Counted from the first letter of the stretch, positions 1 to 7,063 are shown. The stretch: DNA of 7,222 bases from JBMNTU01 sp050945895 (GCA_050945895.1 JBMNTU010000102.1:1-7222), one strand, 5' to 3'. Translations and numbers: made by a program. Notes: generated by a model from the sequence alone, not told the origin.

Positions 1-49
1 GTTTACCATATTACTGCATACACTCCTTGATTGATTCTTTTCCAAAATC

Positions 50-58
50 ATTATATCA
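50..58 (-). promoter_or_regulatory. possible leftward extended -10 promoter
   Basis: On the minus strand this reads TGATATAAT, a perfect TGn-TATAAT extended -10 element. No convincing -35 box lies 16-18 bp upstream, which extended -10 promoters can tolerate. Transcription would start near 43 and run off the left edge. Downstream on the same strand there is an AAGGAG at 23-28, and an ATG at 9-7 that stays open to the edge. The gap between them is 13 nt, longer than usual. The closer ATG at 20-18 is followed at once by a stop (ATG CAG TAA). The element could therefore serve a gene that starts at the very edge, or be a chance match in AT-rich DNA. Confidence 0.3.
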
Positions 59-71
59 AGTGTGTATCTGT

Positions 72-100
72 GGGAGGCGCCTTCTGGACGCCTCCCTTTT
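72..100 (+). terminator. intrinsic (rho-independent) terminator
   Basis: GGGAGGCG (72-79) pairs perfectly with CGCCTCCC (89-96). Inside the loop CC (80-81) can pair with GG (86-87), leaving a TTCT tetraloop and one bulged A. The stem is followed directly by TTTT (97-100). The T tract lies on the right, so the element terminates rightward transcription arriving from beyond the left edge. On the minus strand the stem is not followed by T residues. No coding end can be fixed for the gene it serves, but stops in two plus frames at 28-34 would suit a gene ending about 40 nt before the stem. Confidence 0.75.
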
Positions 101-159
101 GCCAATGATTATTTTACACTAAGTTATATTCCAGATTTCTCGCATATATCCTGTTTTCA

Positions 160-168
160 TGGTATAAT
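160..168 (+). promoter_or_regulatory. extended -10 promoter of the zinc-ribbon gene
   Basis: The sequence TGGTATAAT is a perfect TGn-TATAAT extended -10 element for the housekeeping sigma factor. No good -35 hexamer is visible at 16-18 bp spacing, so recognition would depend on the TGn extension. The expected transcription start is near 175, giving a leader of about 60 nt before the ATG at 237. The terminator at 72-100 lies upstream, so this gene appears to be its own transcription unit. The 13 bp around the element (159-171) are identical to those around the addB promoter. Confidence 0.65.
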
Positions 169-220
169 ATAACGCAGGCCGAATGCAACGCAATTTTGCT
201 GTTCGCCAATCAATATATTA

Positions 221-226
221 AGAAGG
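221..226 (+). promoter_or_regulatory. ribosome binding site of the zinc-ribbon gene
   Basis: AGAAGG lies 10 nt before the ATG at 237. It is a moderate Shine-Dalgarno match with slightly long spacing. No other in-frame start downstream would preserve the first zinc-binding cysteine pair, so this site supports the chosen start. Confidence 0.6.
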
Positions 227-236
227 TATACCTGAT

Positions 237-455
237 ATGAAACAGTGTCCTGTGTGCCGTACAAAATTTGCAGATTCCGCAGAATTTTGCCCAAACTGCA
301 AAGCGCAGCTAGAACAGATTCCGGAAAGGGCGCCAAAGACAGATGAAAAGCTGAAAATTCCAAAATCCTTTTGGATAACGATCATAGCGGCTTTTTTATT
401 CATCATCTTTATTGTAATCATGAGTTCCACAATGTATAATGCAATTTACAATTAG
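237..455 (+). CDS. small zinc-ribbon membrane protein, function unknown
   Basis: This 72-residue protein begins with a zinc ribbon made of two CPxC knuckles: C4/C7 (CPVC) and C18/C21 (CPNC), 10 residues apart. These four cysteines should bind one structural zinc ion. A hydrophilic linker rich in lysine, glutamate and proline covers about residues 22-43. One hydrophobic helix follows at about 45-63, and a short polar tail ends the protein. Lysines at 38, 40 and 43 just before the helix suggest that the zinc ribbon faces the cytoplasm. Short zinc-ribbon plus membrane-anchor proteins are common in Firmicutes and most have no known function; the ribbon could contact protein or nucleic acid. The gene has its own extended -10 promoter, looks more AT-rich than addAB, and converges on addA with overlapping stop codons. 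It is probably a real gene, given the intact CxxC pairs, the promoter and the ribosome binding site. I do not recognise a specific family. Confidence 0.8.
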   Translation: MKQCPVCRTKFADSAEFCPNCKAQLEQIPERAPKTDEKLKIPKSFWITIIAAFLFIIFIVIMSSTMYNAIYN

Positions 456-3400
456 CCCAGCTCTACGGCCGCCCCTATGCGCATAAAATAAATATATTTT
501 TGCATAACGGGAATTCCCGTTATATCCAGCAGCGCTTTTGCGTATAGCGAAAGCTGTACCCGGTAGCCTTCCGCTGCCCTTTCCATACTTTCTTCCGAAA
601 CACGGTCCGTTTTATAATCCACCAAAACCCATTTGCCGTTTTCCATAAACGCCAGGTCTAAAATGCCTTGTACAAGCATTTGTTCGCGGCCTGTAAAGCC
701 AATTTCATCTGCGTACACCCGCAGGTTGAACGGCTGTTCTTTTATGACCCGCTGCGCCTTTTTGATGCGCGCGTTCAATTCGGAATCAAGAAACTGCCCA
801 ATCATTGGAATATAGCTTTTTGCCGCATCGGCCTCTTTTTGGTCGATGATATGGTTTTGCAACAGTTCGCCGATTGCCGCCTCTACGTCTTTTGCATTCG
901 GCACAACGCGCTCCATAACCGTATGGATGAGCGTTCCCAGCGCCGCGCCGCTTACCTCTTCGGCCTCGCCGGCCTGTGCCTGCAAAAAAGGACGAAGCCC
1001 GTGCCCCTCCCGCTGCTTTACCGCTGAAACGGAAACCTTTGCCGGTACGGCGGCAGTTTCTTTTGCGCGCAGCAAAACAAGCGGGGTGCTTTCTTGGTCT
1101 GCCTGCTGTTCTTCTGCCAAACGAGGTCCGGCCGCATCCAAAACTTCCGGCAGGCATTTTTGTACCGGTATGCGGCGGTGCTTTTCGTTTGCCGCCATTA
1201 CCCAGTCGAACATGCATTTGGCGTTCCCGTAATGCATAGACTGATAGCGGGGGATGTCTTCCGGTGGCACAAATCCTACAAGAAAGAGCCTTTCCCGCGC
1301 ACGCGTCATGGCGACGTACAGCATGCGCAGCTCCTCCGATCGGTTGCTTTCTTTTATTTCGTAGCGGCACAAATCCCGCTCGACCGTTTCTTTTTTAATA
1401 AAGCGTTTTTCGTCTATATACAGCGGCAATATACCAAAATCGTTGTGCAGCAGGAAAGGGTCGCGCTGGTCGCGCTCGTTGAATTTGCGGTTCATGTCGG
1501 CGACATAAACAATGGGGAATTCCAACCCCTTCGAATGATGTATGGTCATAATCTGGACGCCGTCGCCGCCCGCGTCTTCCGCTCTTCCAATATAGCTTTC
1601 GTCCCGTTTTTTGATTTCCGCCAGTGCCAGCAAAAGCTCGTACAGGTTTCCCGCCGCGTTTTCGGCCAGCTCCGCAAGCAGCGCCTCAAATTTCCGGTAT
1701 GCGCCCAGCTTGTATTCGCCGTCCGGAAGGCAGGCAAAATAGGTCTCGAAATCTGCACGCGTAAGCGAATATTCAACAAATTCCGCCAGAGGCATAGCCG
1801 CAGCCGCCAGCCGGAAAAGCTCCAGCTTTTCCAAAAACGCCTGCAGGCGGGCGGAAAGTTGGTCGTCATGCGCGGACGCATAGCCCTCTGCCGCATCGCA
1901 AAAGAGTACCTGCCCATGCTGGTCCATCCGTATGCGCGCAAAATCCGCCTCGTCAAAGTTGCCGATAAAAGAGCGCATTACGCTTAAAAGCGCAATATCG
2001 TCCTTTGGGTTGTCGACCGTTTTAAAAAGGTTTACGATTACATCCAGCTCGCGCACCTCTTTTGCGCCGCGCATGTTCATGCAAAAGGGTATTCCCCGTT
2101 CCGAAAGGGCGCGGCCCAGCTCGTCTGCAAACGCGCTTTTGGAGCGCATAAGAACGGCAACATCCGAATATCCGGCCGGTCGCTTTTTGCCGGAGGACTT
2201 GTCTGTTACCGGCTCTTTTAACGCCTGCACAATGCTGTCCGCAACCACCTGCGCCTGGTAAGCGTCCTTTCCCATCGCTATGGGCGCCGTATCGTCTGCC
2301 GTGCACAGCAATATCTCGGCACGGCCGCCCGCAAGCTTGCCGATCAGCCTTTCGCCCTCGTCGTACCGTATACCGCCCAGCTCTTCGCACATAAGGCATT
2401 CCATCAGGAAATTGACCGCGTCTATCACGCCGCTGCTGCTGCGGAAATTCTCGTTCATCAAAATTACTTCGCCGTGTTGGAGGTCTGTTCCATATTGCGC
2501 CAGCTTTGCTTTGAATATCTCCGGGTCTGCCATGCGAAAGCGGTAAATGCTTTGCTTCATGTCGCCCACCATAAATAAATGGTTTTGGGCGGCAATCGCG
2601 CTTACAATATCTTCCTGCACCTGGCTGGTGTCCTGGTATTCGTCTACAAAAATATACGGGTAGCGGCGCTCGTACGCGTCCGGGTTTTGGCGGAGGGAGT
2701 AAAGCGCAAAATGCTCGAGGTCCGCATAATCGAGCGCATTTTTCTTTCGCTTCTGTCGGGCGTATTCTTCGTCAAACGCACGTACGATGTCTAGCATTGC
2801 CTGTGCATCCTGCCGCGTATGAAGGCATTCTTCGCGTACCTGCTTGTGGAAAACAGGGTATACCTCATCCTCTAAAACGGAATTGATCTCTTTTTTTGCC
2901 GCGGAAATAAGCGGCTGCACAAGCTCCTTTGCGCTTCCCGAAAGCCGGGGAGGTCCGCCGCGGTTTTGGCCCGCATATACTTGCAGGGCGGCATAAACGC
3001 CGTCCGCTTCCATTCTTTCAAGCAGCGCGCCCGCAAAAGCAAGCTCCTCTTTTGCTATTGTGTGCGCCGCTTCTCCTTCATCCGCAAGCGGCTTGCACTT
3101 TTCGCATGCTTCGTAAAGCAAAGCCTGCGCCGCAAATACACGCTTTTTCAGCATGCCTTCGTATTGCGCTTTTAGCTCGTCTATGTAGGCATCTATATCT
3201 TGGGCAAGAAAGCTTTCCGCCCACGAAAAAGGCTCGCTCCGACCCATGATATAGCTGTGGATACGCAGCACCTGCGCGGCGACGGCCCGGTCGTCCGCAC
3301 GGTTGGAAAAGCGCGCAAGCAAGCGCCTAAACTCCGGAGATTCCGCATCGTACAGCGCATTAAGCAGCGTACGCAGCGCCTCGGCCTTGCGCACGGACGT

Positions 3401-3775
3401 TTCGTGGTCTCCCAAAATACGGAAGTTTGGAAGGATGCCCAACAGATTATAGTTTTCGCGCACAACGCGCGCACAAAAGCTGTGGAAGGTGGAAATATCG
3501 GCTGCGGGAACAAACTCTGCCTGCTCGCGCAGCCAGGCGCCTTCGTCGCCCTCCGCAGCCGCTACCAGGCTGCGGGTGATGCGCTGGCGCATTTCGGCCG
3601 CGGCTGCCTTGGTAAACGTCATAACCAGCATGCTTCGGATGTCCGCGCCCCTGCCAACCAGCCGGAGGATGCGTTCGGTCAACACGCTGGTCTTGCCGCT
3701 GCCCGCCGCCGCCGATACAATAATATGCCGGCTGTCCGCCTCGATGGCTCGCCGCTGCTTGTCTGTACGCTTCAT
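452..3775 (-). CDS. addA: AddA, ATP-dependent helicase/nuclease subunit A
   Basis: AddA is the UvrD/RecB-like (superfamily 1A) motor of the AddAB complex. It unwinds DNA from double-strand ends and, with AddB, degrades it until a Chi site is met, preparing 3' ends for RecA. The helicase motifs are all present in the 1107 residues: Walker A AAAGSGKT at 22-29, motif Ia MTFTKAAAAEM at 52-62, STFHSFC at 95-101, motif II VDEYQDTSQ at 377-385, motif III GDMKQSIYRFR at 404-414, NENFRS at 441-446, motif V MTIHHSKGLEFP at 743-754 and motif VI LYVAMTRARERL at 819-830. A C-terminal PD-(D/E)XK nuclease domain has H951 (GTLIH), D1040 (GILDL), D1053 and K1055 (VDYK), and Q1074/Y1078 (QxxxY). All expected catalytic residues look intact. 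The protein is somewhat shorter than the roughly 1230 residues known for Bacillus subtilis AddA. The ATG start is fixed by an AAGGAGG 8 nt upstream. The gene follows addB with a 14-nt gap. Confidence 0.97.
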   Translation of the reverse strand: MKRTDKQRRAIEADSRHIIVSAAAGSGKTSVLTERILRLVGRGADIRSMLVMTFTKAAAAEMRQRITRSLVAAAEGDEGAWLREQAEFVPAADISTFHSFCARVVRENYNLLGILPNFRILGDHETSVRKAEALRTLLNALYDAESPEFRRLLARFSNRADDRAVAAQVLRIHSYIMGRSEPFSWAESFLAQDIDAYIDELKAQYEGMLKKRVFAAQALLYEACEKCKPLADEGEAAHTIAKEELAFAGALLERMEADGVYAALQVYAGQNRGGPPRLSGSAKELVQPLISAAKKEINSVLEDEVYPVFHKQVREECLHTRQDAQAMLDIVRAFDEEYARQKRKKNALDYADLEHFALYSLRQNPDAYERRYPYIFVDEYQDTSQVQEDIVSAIAAQNHLFMVGDMKQSIYRFRMADPEIFKAKLAQYGTDLQHGEVILMNENFRSSSGVIDAVNFLMECLMCEELGGIRYDEGERLIGKLAGGRAEILLCTADDTAPIAMGKDAYQAQVVADSIVQALKEPVTDKSSGKKRPAGYSDVAVLMRSKSAFADELGRALSERGIPFCMNMRGAKEVRELDVIVNLFKTVDNPKDDIALLSVMRSFIGNFDEADFARIRMDQHGQVLFCDAAEGYASAHDDQLSARLQAFLEKLELFRLAAAAMPLAEFVEYSLTRADFETYFACLPDGEYKLGAYRKFEALLAELAENAAGNLYELLLALAEIKKRDESYIGRAEDAGGDGVQIMTIHHSKGLEFPIVYVADMNRKFNERDQRDPFLLHNDFGILPLYIDEKRFIKKETVERDLCRYEIKESNRSEELRMLYVAMTRARERLFLVGFVPPEDIPRYQSMHYGNAKCMFDWVMAANEKHRRIPVQKCLPEVLDAAGPRLAEEQQADQESTPLVLLRAKETAAVPAKVSVSAVKQREGHGLRPFLQAQAGEAEEVSGAALGTLIHTVMERVVPNAKDVEAAIGELLQNHIIDQKEADAAKSYIPMIGQFLDSELNARIKKAQRVIKEQPFNLRVYADEIGFTGREQMLVQGILDLAFMENGKWVLVDYKTDRVSEESMERAAEGYRVQLSLYAKALLDITGIPVMQKYIYFMRIGAAVELG
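476..523. repeat. run of three perfect palindromes inside the addA 3' end
   Basis: Three perfect palindromes follow one another, separated by 4 bp each: TATGCGCATA (476-485), AAATATATTT (490-499) and ATAACGGGAATTCCCGTTAT (504-523). The last is a perfect 20-bp palindrome that can fold into an 8-bp stem with an AATT loop on either strand. All three lie in the last 25 or so codons of addA, and also just past the stop of the plus-strand gene (456 onward). No T run of normal length follows the 20-bp palindrome on either strand, so it is not a standard terminator. It could act as a 3'-end or processing structure for either converging transcript, as a protein-binding site, or be chance. Confidence 0.6.
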
Positions 3776-3783
3776 ATCGGCTC

Positions 3784-3790
3784 CCTCCTT
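3784..3790 (-). promoter_or_regulatory. ribosome binding site of addA
   Basis: On the minus strand this reads AAGGAGG, a near-perfect Shine-Dalgarno sequence 8 nt before the addA ATG at 3775. Its first A is also the last base of the addB TAA stop, so ribosomes finishing addB sit on the site that starts addA. This arrangement favours translational coupling and a fixed ratio of the two subunits. Confidence 0.9.
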
Positions 3791-6700
3791 TACAAATCGT
3801 TATTTTCGGACAGTTCGGCCATACGGCGGAGCGCCGTTTGCTTGTCCATTTCTTCGACCAGGCGCTTTTCGTTGCCCGGGTACACCTCGTCAAACAGGCA
3901 AATGCTCTTGTAGTCGCAATATTGGCAGGCAATGTCGTCCTCTTTTTTAAGCCCCGCCGGAAAAATGTCAATATTTCCGCCGTGGATTTCCTGCACCGCG
4001 TTTTTTATCAGGCGGTTGACATGCCCGGTCAGTATTTCTATGTCTTCTGCTGCATAAACCTGGTTTTTTTGCTGCATGTTGTAGCTTCCGCTTTTGGTGA
4101 TTTTGAGCATAAGCGAATACGGGCCGCCTTCCGCATCTCCATACAGCGCACGCGCAGCCTCGGGCGGCGCGGCCACAATGCCCTTCATTTTATACTCTTT
4201 TTCGAGGTCGGGAAGCGCGGACAGCTCGGGCATCTTTACCCGAAAATAAAACGCGCCCGCAAATTCTGCGTTTTCCCAGATCTTTTGCGCTGCCATAATG
4301 TAGATAATAAGCTGGATATTTAAACCGCCGAACGCCTTTCGGATGGAAAATTCCGCCGCGCCGGACTTGTAGTCCACAATATCAAAATACCGCTTTCCGT
4401 CTATTTCCGCCGTGTCCACACGGTCGATAACGCCGGATATCTCTACTCCGCCCGGAAAGCTTTCGTAGAAGCGGTATTCCGTTTCCGCAACCTGCATTGC
4501 CCCGGCGGCGCTCTGCTTTTGGATGGCGGAAACAGCCAGGCCGATTTCCTCGTCCAAAGCGCTTAACACGGCCTCGTTCCGCTTATCCAGCGCAAACTTT
4601 CCCTGGCGGGAAAGTACGTTTTGCCTGCTCGTTTGCAGCATATCCGAAAGTGCAGCATCGCTCGCGGCGCCAATTGCCGTTCCCGCTTCCTTTATTTCGC
4701 GGAAAAGGCCGTCCAGCACGCCGTGTATATAGTTTCCAATGTCCAGCTGGCCTATCGTATGCTCTCTGGGCAGCGTCGGGCGGACGCCATATTTTATAAA
4801 GTGCTTGTACGGGCAGCCAAAAAACGCCTCGATGCGCGACGCCGTGCCCGAAATATTGCCGTAGAGCGATATTGCCGTGGCATTGTCGAGCGTTCTGGTC
4901 GTGTTCTTTTCGTTTACAGCGCGCAGGATATGCGCCCGCCGCCCGTCATCCTCCCTGCTTTCGAAAACGGACGATACCAGTTTCTGCTGCGCCGCCGTAA
5001 GGGCTTTTCCGCTTTTCTCGTTGCGCAGGTATTCGCCCGCAAGGTCTAGCGCGTTTTCGTACAGCATTATAGAAAGCGCTTCTGCCCGGTTTTCGCGTAC
5101 ATTGCCCGAAAAAAGCCGTTTGATGCGGTCGACCAGCGGGGAAGGGACCGACTTTCCATCTTGTATGCAGCTTAAAAAAAGCTTGCGCTCCGGCCGGGAA
5201 AACGCCTTTAAGATGGCGAGGCGCTGGCGCGCAATATTGCCGGTATGGCGCACGCCCATTGCCGTATAGAGAACCTCCCGCTCGTGCGGGGCAAGGATGT
5301 CCGATGTTTCGCTGTAGTTGGGCAATATTCCCTCGTTTGCGCCAACGACAAACAACGCCTTTATCCGGGGCAGCCGCATGTTTGCAATATCGCCCATTGC
5401 CACTTCCTGCGCCCCCGGCGGAATGACTGTTACGCCGCCTGAAGAAAATGCCGCGGCCAACAGGTCCGAAAGCTCCATCCGCTCCATCTGCCTGCCTGCG
5501 AATATCTCCTTTGCCTGAAGCAGTATGCCCAGCACCCGGTCGCAGCTCGTCTGTGTAAATTCGGCATTTTCGGAAAAACCGGCCGCATGCATGGTTGCTA
5601 TTCTTTCGTCCAGCTGCTCCCGCAAGGCAAGCCGCTCCATATAATTCAGCAATACATCGATGTATTCTTCGGCGGTTGCGGCGTTTTTTGCCGCCTCGCG
5701 AAGCGCAAGCAGCTTTTCTGCGACCGCGCTGCGCACAGCCTCCGCCGCATCGCTAAAAAACGGCTTCAAGAATGCAAAACCGCTGCTGATATTTTCGTAC
5801 GCATAATTTTGCAAAAGCCCCATATCCTCCGGCGAAAGGCCGTAGAACCCCAGCTTTATGTGAGACATAACTGCATGCTTTTTCAGGTTGCCCTGCATAA
5901 GCTCTAACGTACTGAGCACAAATGCCGCGGCAGGGCTTTTGTCCAGCATACGCTTTTCCGCAATATAAAACGGAATATTCATTTTCCTGCATATTTTGCG
6001 CAGCGTTTTTCCATAGGAGGAAATATCGCCGCACACCAGCGCCATGTCGCTATAGGCATATCCGCTTTTTTGGTTAAGGTACACCATCTGCGTGCAAACC
6101 GCGCGTATTTCCGCCTCCATGTCGGCGGCATAGGTAATGCTGACGTCCTTTGCGCCGCCTTGCGCCGTTGCAGGGTATGCATACAGCATGCGCCCTATAT
6201 GCAAAACATCCGGCGACTTTTGCTGCGTTTCGCGGATGACCGTGCGCTTTGCGTCCGGGCGGTTTAGCTCTGCCGTAAATTTTTCATACGTTTCGCGGCA
6301 AATATCGTAAACATCTGCGTCGGGTTCGCCTGCTTCGCTGTAGGGAAAGGTCATGGTCGCATGCCTTGCGGTATGCATGATTTCCTTAATAAACCGCGCC
6401 GTCTGCGTGTTTACTACGTCAAACCCGTGGACGATTACATGGGCGTTTTTTATAAACGGCGCGTTCTTTATGTGTTCAATTACAAGGTTCATGCGGTCTT
6501 CGTTGTCAAAAAGCCCTTCCGATTCTGCAAGGAACGCCTCGTAAACATGCGCGACATCCGCCATTTTGGCGCGGCTGTTGTCGTTTCCGAAATCGATGGA
6601 GCGCAGCGTTTCGGGCAGGATGTCCATCGTTTTGAGCTCGGCAATAAACCCGGACAGCGCTTCTTGGATGTTGCTTTTTTGTACGCTGGAACGAAGCGCG

Positions 6701-7020
6701 GAAAGCTGCCCCAGCTCGCGGTTTAAAATCCGCTTTAAAATCATGCTTTTGCCCGCGCCGTCTATGCTCTCTAGCTTGGCGCCGTATACCTCAGACAAAA
6801 CCCTGTCCGCAATTTTCACCGGGCTCATAACAGACACGCCCATAATGCCATCTCGCCCCAGGGTATCCATCAAAAAAAGCTCTGTGTGGTAAGTCGCCTG
6901 CGGGGGAACCAAAACAACGATGCTTTTCAGCGGATCGTCCTTCGTTTGGGCATCTATCAGGGAGGCAAAATAATCTTCTACTTTTGCCGTAACCCGTCCA
7001 CATACAAATTCCAGTCCCAT
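3790..7020 (-). CDS. addB: AddB, ATP-dependent nuclease subunit B (Fe-S)
   Basis: AddB pairs with AddA in the break-resecting helicase-nuclease. It has an inactive helicase-like fold, takes part in Chi recognition in studied relatives, and cuts one strand with its own nuclease. Numbering here is from ATG 7020 (1076 residues). The N-terminal part is helicase-like, and VGANEGILP at about 559-567 is the usual AddB signature. The C-terminal PD-(D/E)XK nuclease shows H766 (GNYIH), D866 (SGVID), D883 and K885 (VDYKSG), and Q903/Y907. Four cysteines fit the known AddB Fe-S cluster: C736 in FFGCPYKHF before the nuclease, and C1032, C1035, C1041 after it (C-x2-C-x5-C). The N-terminus reads FVCGRVTAKVEDYF where relatives such as B. 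subtilis AddB have a GRSGSGKT-type P-loop, so the ATP-binding lysine is missing. A GTG at 7047 would add nine residues but lies at the predicted transcription start. The gene precedes addA in one operon. Confidence 0.96.
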   Translation of the reverse strand: MGLEFVCGRVTAKVEDYFASLIDAQTKDDPLKSIVVLVPPQATYHTELFLMDTLGRDGIMGVSVMSPVKIADRVLSEVYGAKLESIDGAGKSMILKRILNRELGQLSALRSSVQKSNIQEALSGFIAELKTMDILPETLRSIDFGNDNSRAKMADVAHVYEAFLAESEGLFDNEDRMNLVIEHIKNAPFIKNAHVIVHGFDVVNTQTARFIKEIMHTARHATMTFPYSEAGEPDADVYDICRETYEKFTAELNRPDAKRTVIRETQQKSPDVLHIGRMLYAYPATAQGGAKDVSITYAADMEAEIRAVCTQMVYLNQKSGYAYSDMALVCGDISSYGKTLRKICRKMNIPFYIAEKRMLDKSPAAAFVLSTLELMQGNLKKHAVMSHIKLGFYGLSPEDMGLLQNYAYENISSGFAFLKPFFSDAAEAVRSAVAEKLLALREAAKNAATAEEYIDVLLNYMERLALREQLDERIATMHAAGFSENAEFTQTSCDRVLGILLQAKEIFAGRQMERMELSDLLAAAFSSGGVTVIPPGAQEVAMGDIANMRLPRIKALFVVGANEGILPNYSETSDILAPHEREVLYTAMGVRHTGNIARQRLAILKAFSRPERKLFLSCIQDGKSVPSPLVDRIKRLFSGNVRENRAEALSIMLYENALDLAGEYLRNEKSGKALTAAQQKLVSSVFESREDDGRRAHILRAVNEKNTTRTLDNATAISLYGNISGTASRIEAFFGCPYKHFIKYGVRPTLPREHTIGQLDIGNYIHGVLDGLFREIKEAGTAIGAASDAALSDMLQTSRQNVLSRQGKFALDKRNEAVLSALDEEIGLAVSAIQKQSAAGAMQVAETEYRFYESFPGGVEISGVIDRVDTAEIDGKRYFDIVDYKSGAAEFSIRKAFGGLNIQLIIYIMAAQKIWENAEFAGAFYFRVKMPELSALPDLEKEYKMKGIVAAPPEAARALYGDAEGGPYSLMLKITKSGSYNMQQKNQVYAAEDIEILTGHVNRLIKNAVQEIHGGNIDIFPAGLKKEDDIACQYCDYKSICLFDEVYPGNEKRLVEEMDKQTALRRMAELSENNDL

Positions 7021-7026
7021 TTTTGT

Positions 7027-7032
7027 TCCCCC
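7027..7032 (-). promoter_or_regulatory. ribosome binding site of addB
   Basis: On the minus strand this reads GGGGGA, 6 nt before the ATG at 7020. It pairs with the 16S tail like GGAGG if one G:U wobble is allowed. It decides the start: the upstream in-frame GTG at 7047 has no purine-rich site before it, only the promoter itself. Starting at 7020 also gives MGLEFVCGR, which matches the usual AddB N-terminus just before the P-loop region. Confidence 0.7.
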
Positions 7033-7054
7033 AACAGCAAATTGCACATACTAT

Positions 7055-7063
7055 ATTATACCA
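7055..7063 (-). promoter_or_regulatory. extended -10 promoter of the addBA operon
   Basis: On the minus strand this reads TGGTATAAT, a perfect extended -10 element. A second TATAAT overlaps just upstream (7063-7068). Transcription is expected to begin near 7048, leaving a short leader of about 28 nt before the addB ATG at 7020. No -35 hexamer resembling TTGACA lies at 16-18 bp spacing; the TTGACA at 7109-7104 is too far upstream to pair with it. The bases at 7052-7064 match those of the zinc-ribbon gene's promoter exactly over 13 bp. Confidence 0.7.

Noticed and set aside
411..452. Inverted repeat ATTGTAA...TTACAAT as a terminator of the zinc-ribbon gene
   Set aside because: The stem is 7 bp and almost all A:T, the loop is 28 nt, and no T run follows on either strand.
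1094..1987. A 297-codon open reading on the plus strand opposite addA
   Set aside because: It lies entirely antisense to well-conserved AddA coding sequence. Its translation shows no recognisable domain and I see no convincing ribosome binding site. Long antisense frames are expected from the codon bias of addA.
3200..3913. A 237-codon plus-strand open reading across the addB/addA junction
   Set aside because: It is antisense to both conserved genes and to the AddA Walker A region, and its translation is arginine/alanine-rich low-complexity sequence typical of shadow frames.
6745..6759. GAGKS in AddB (residues 88-92 from the ATG) as a relocated Walker A motif
   Set aside because: The motif needs GxxxxGK[ST], and the residue where the first glycine should be is a serine. 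It sits far from the N-terminal strand that normally precedes the P-loop, and resembles the conserved helix AddB proteins have at this point (G+M+L+R+I), so it is a chance likeness.
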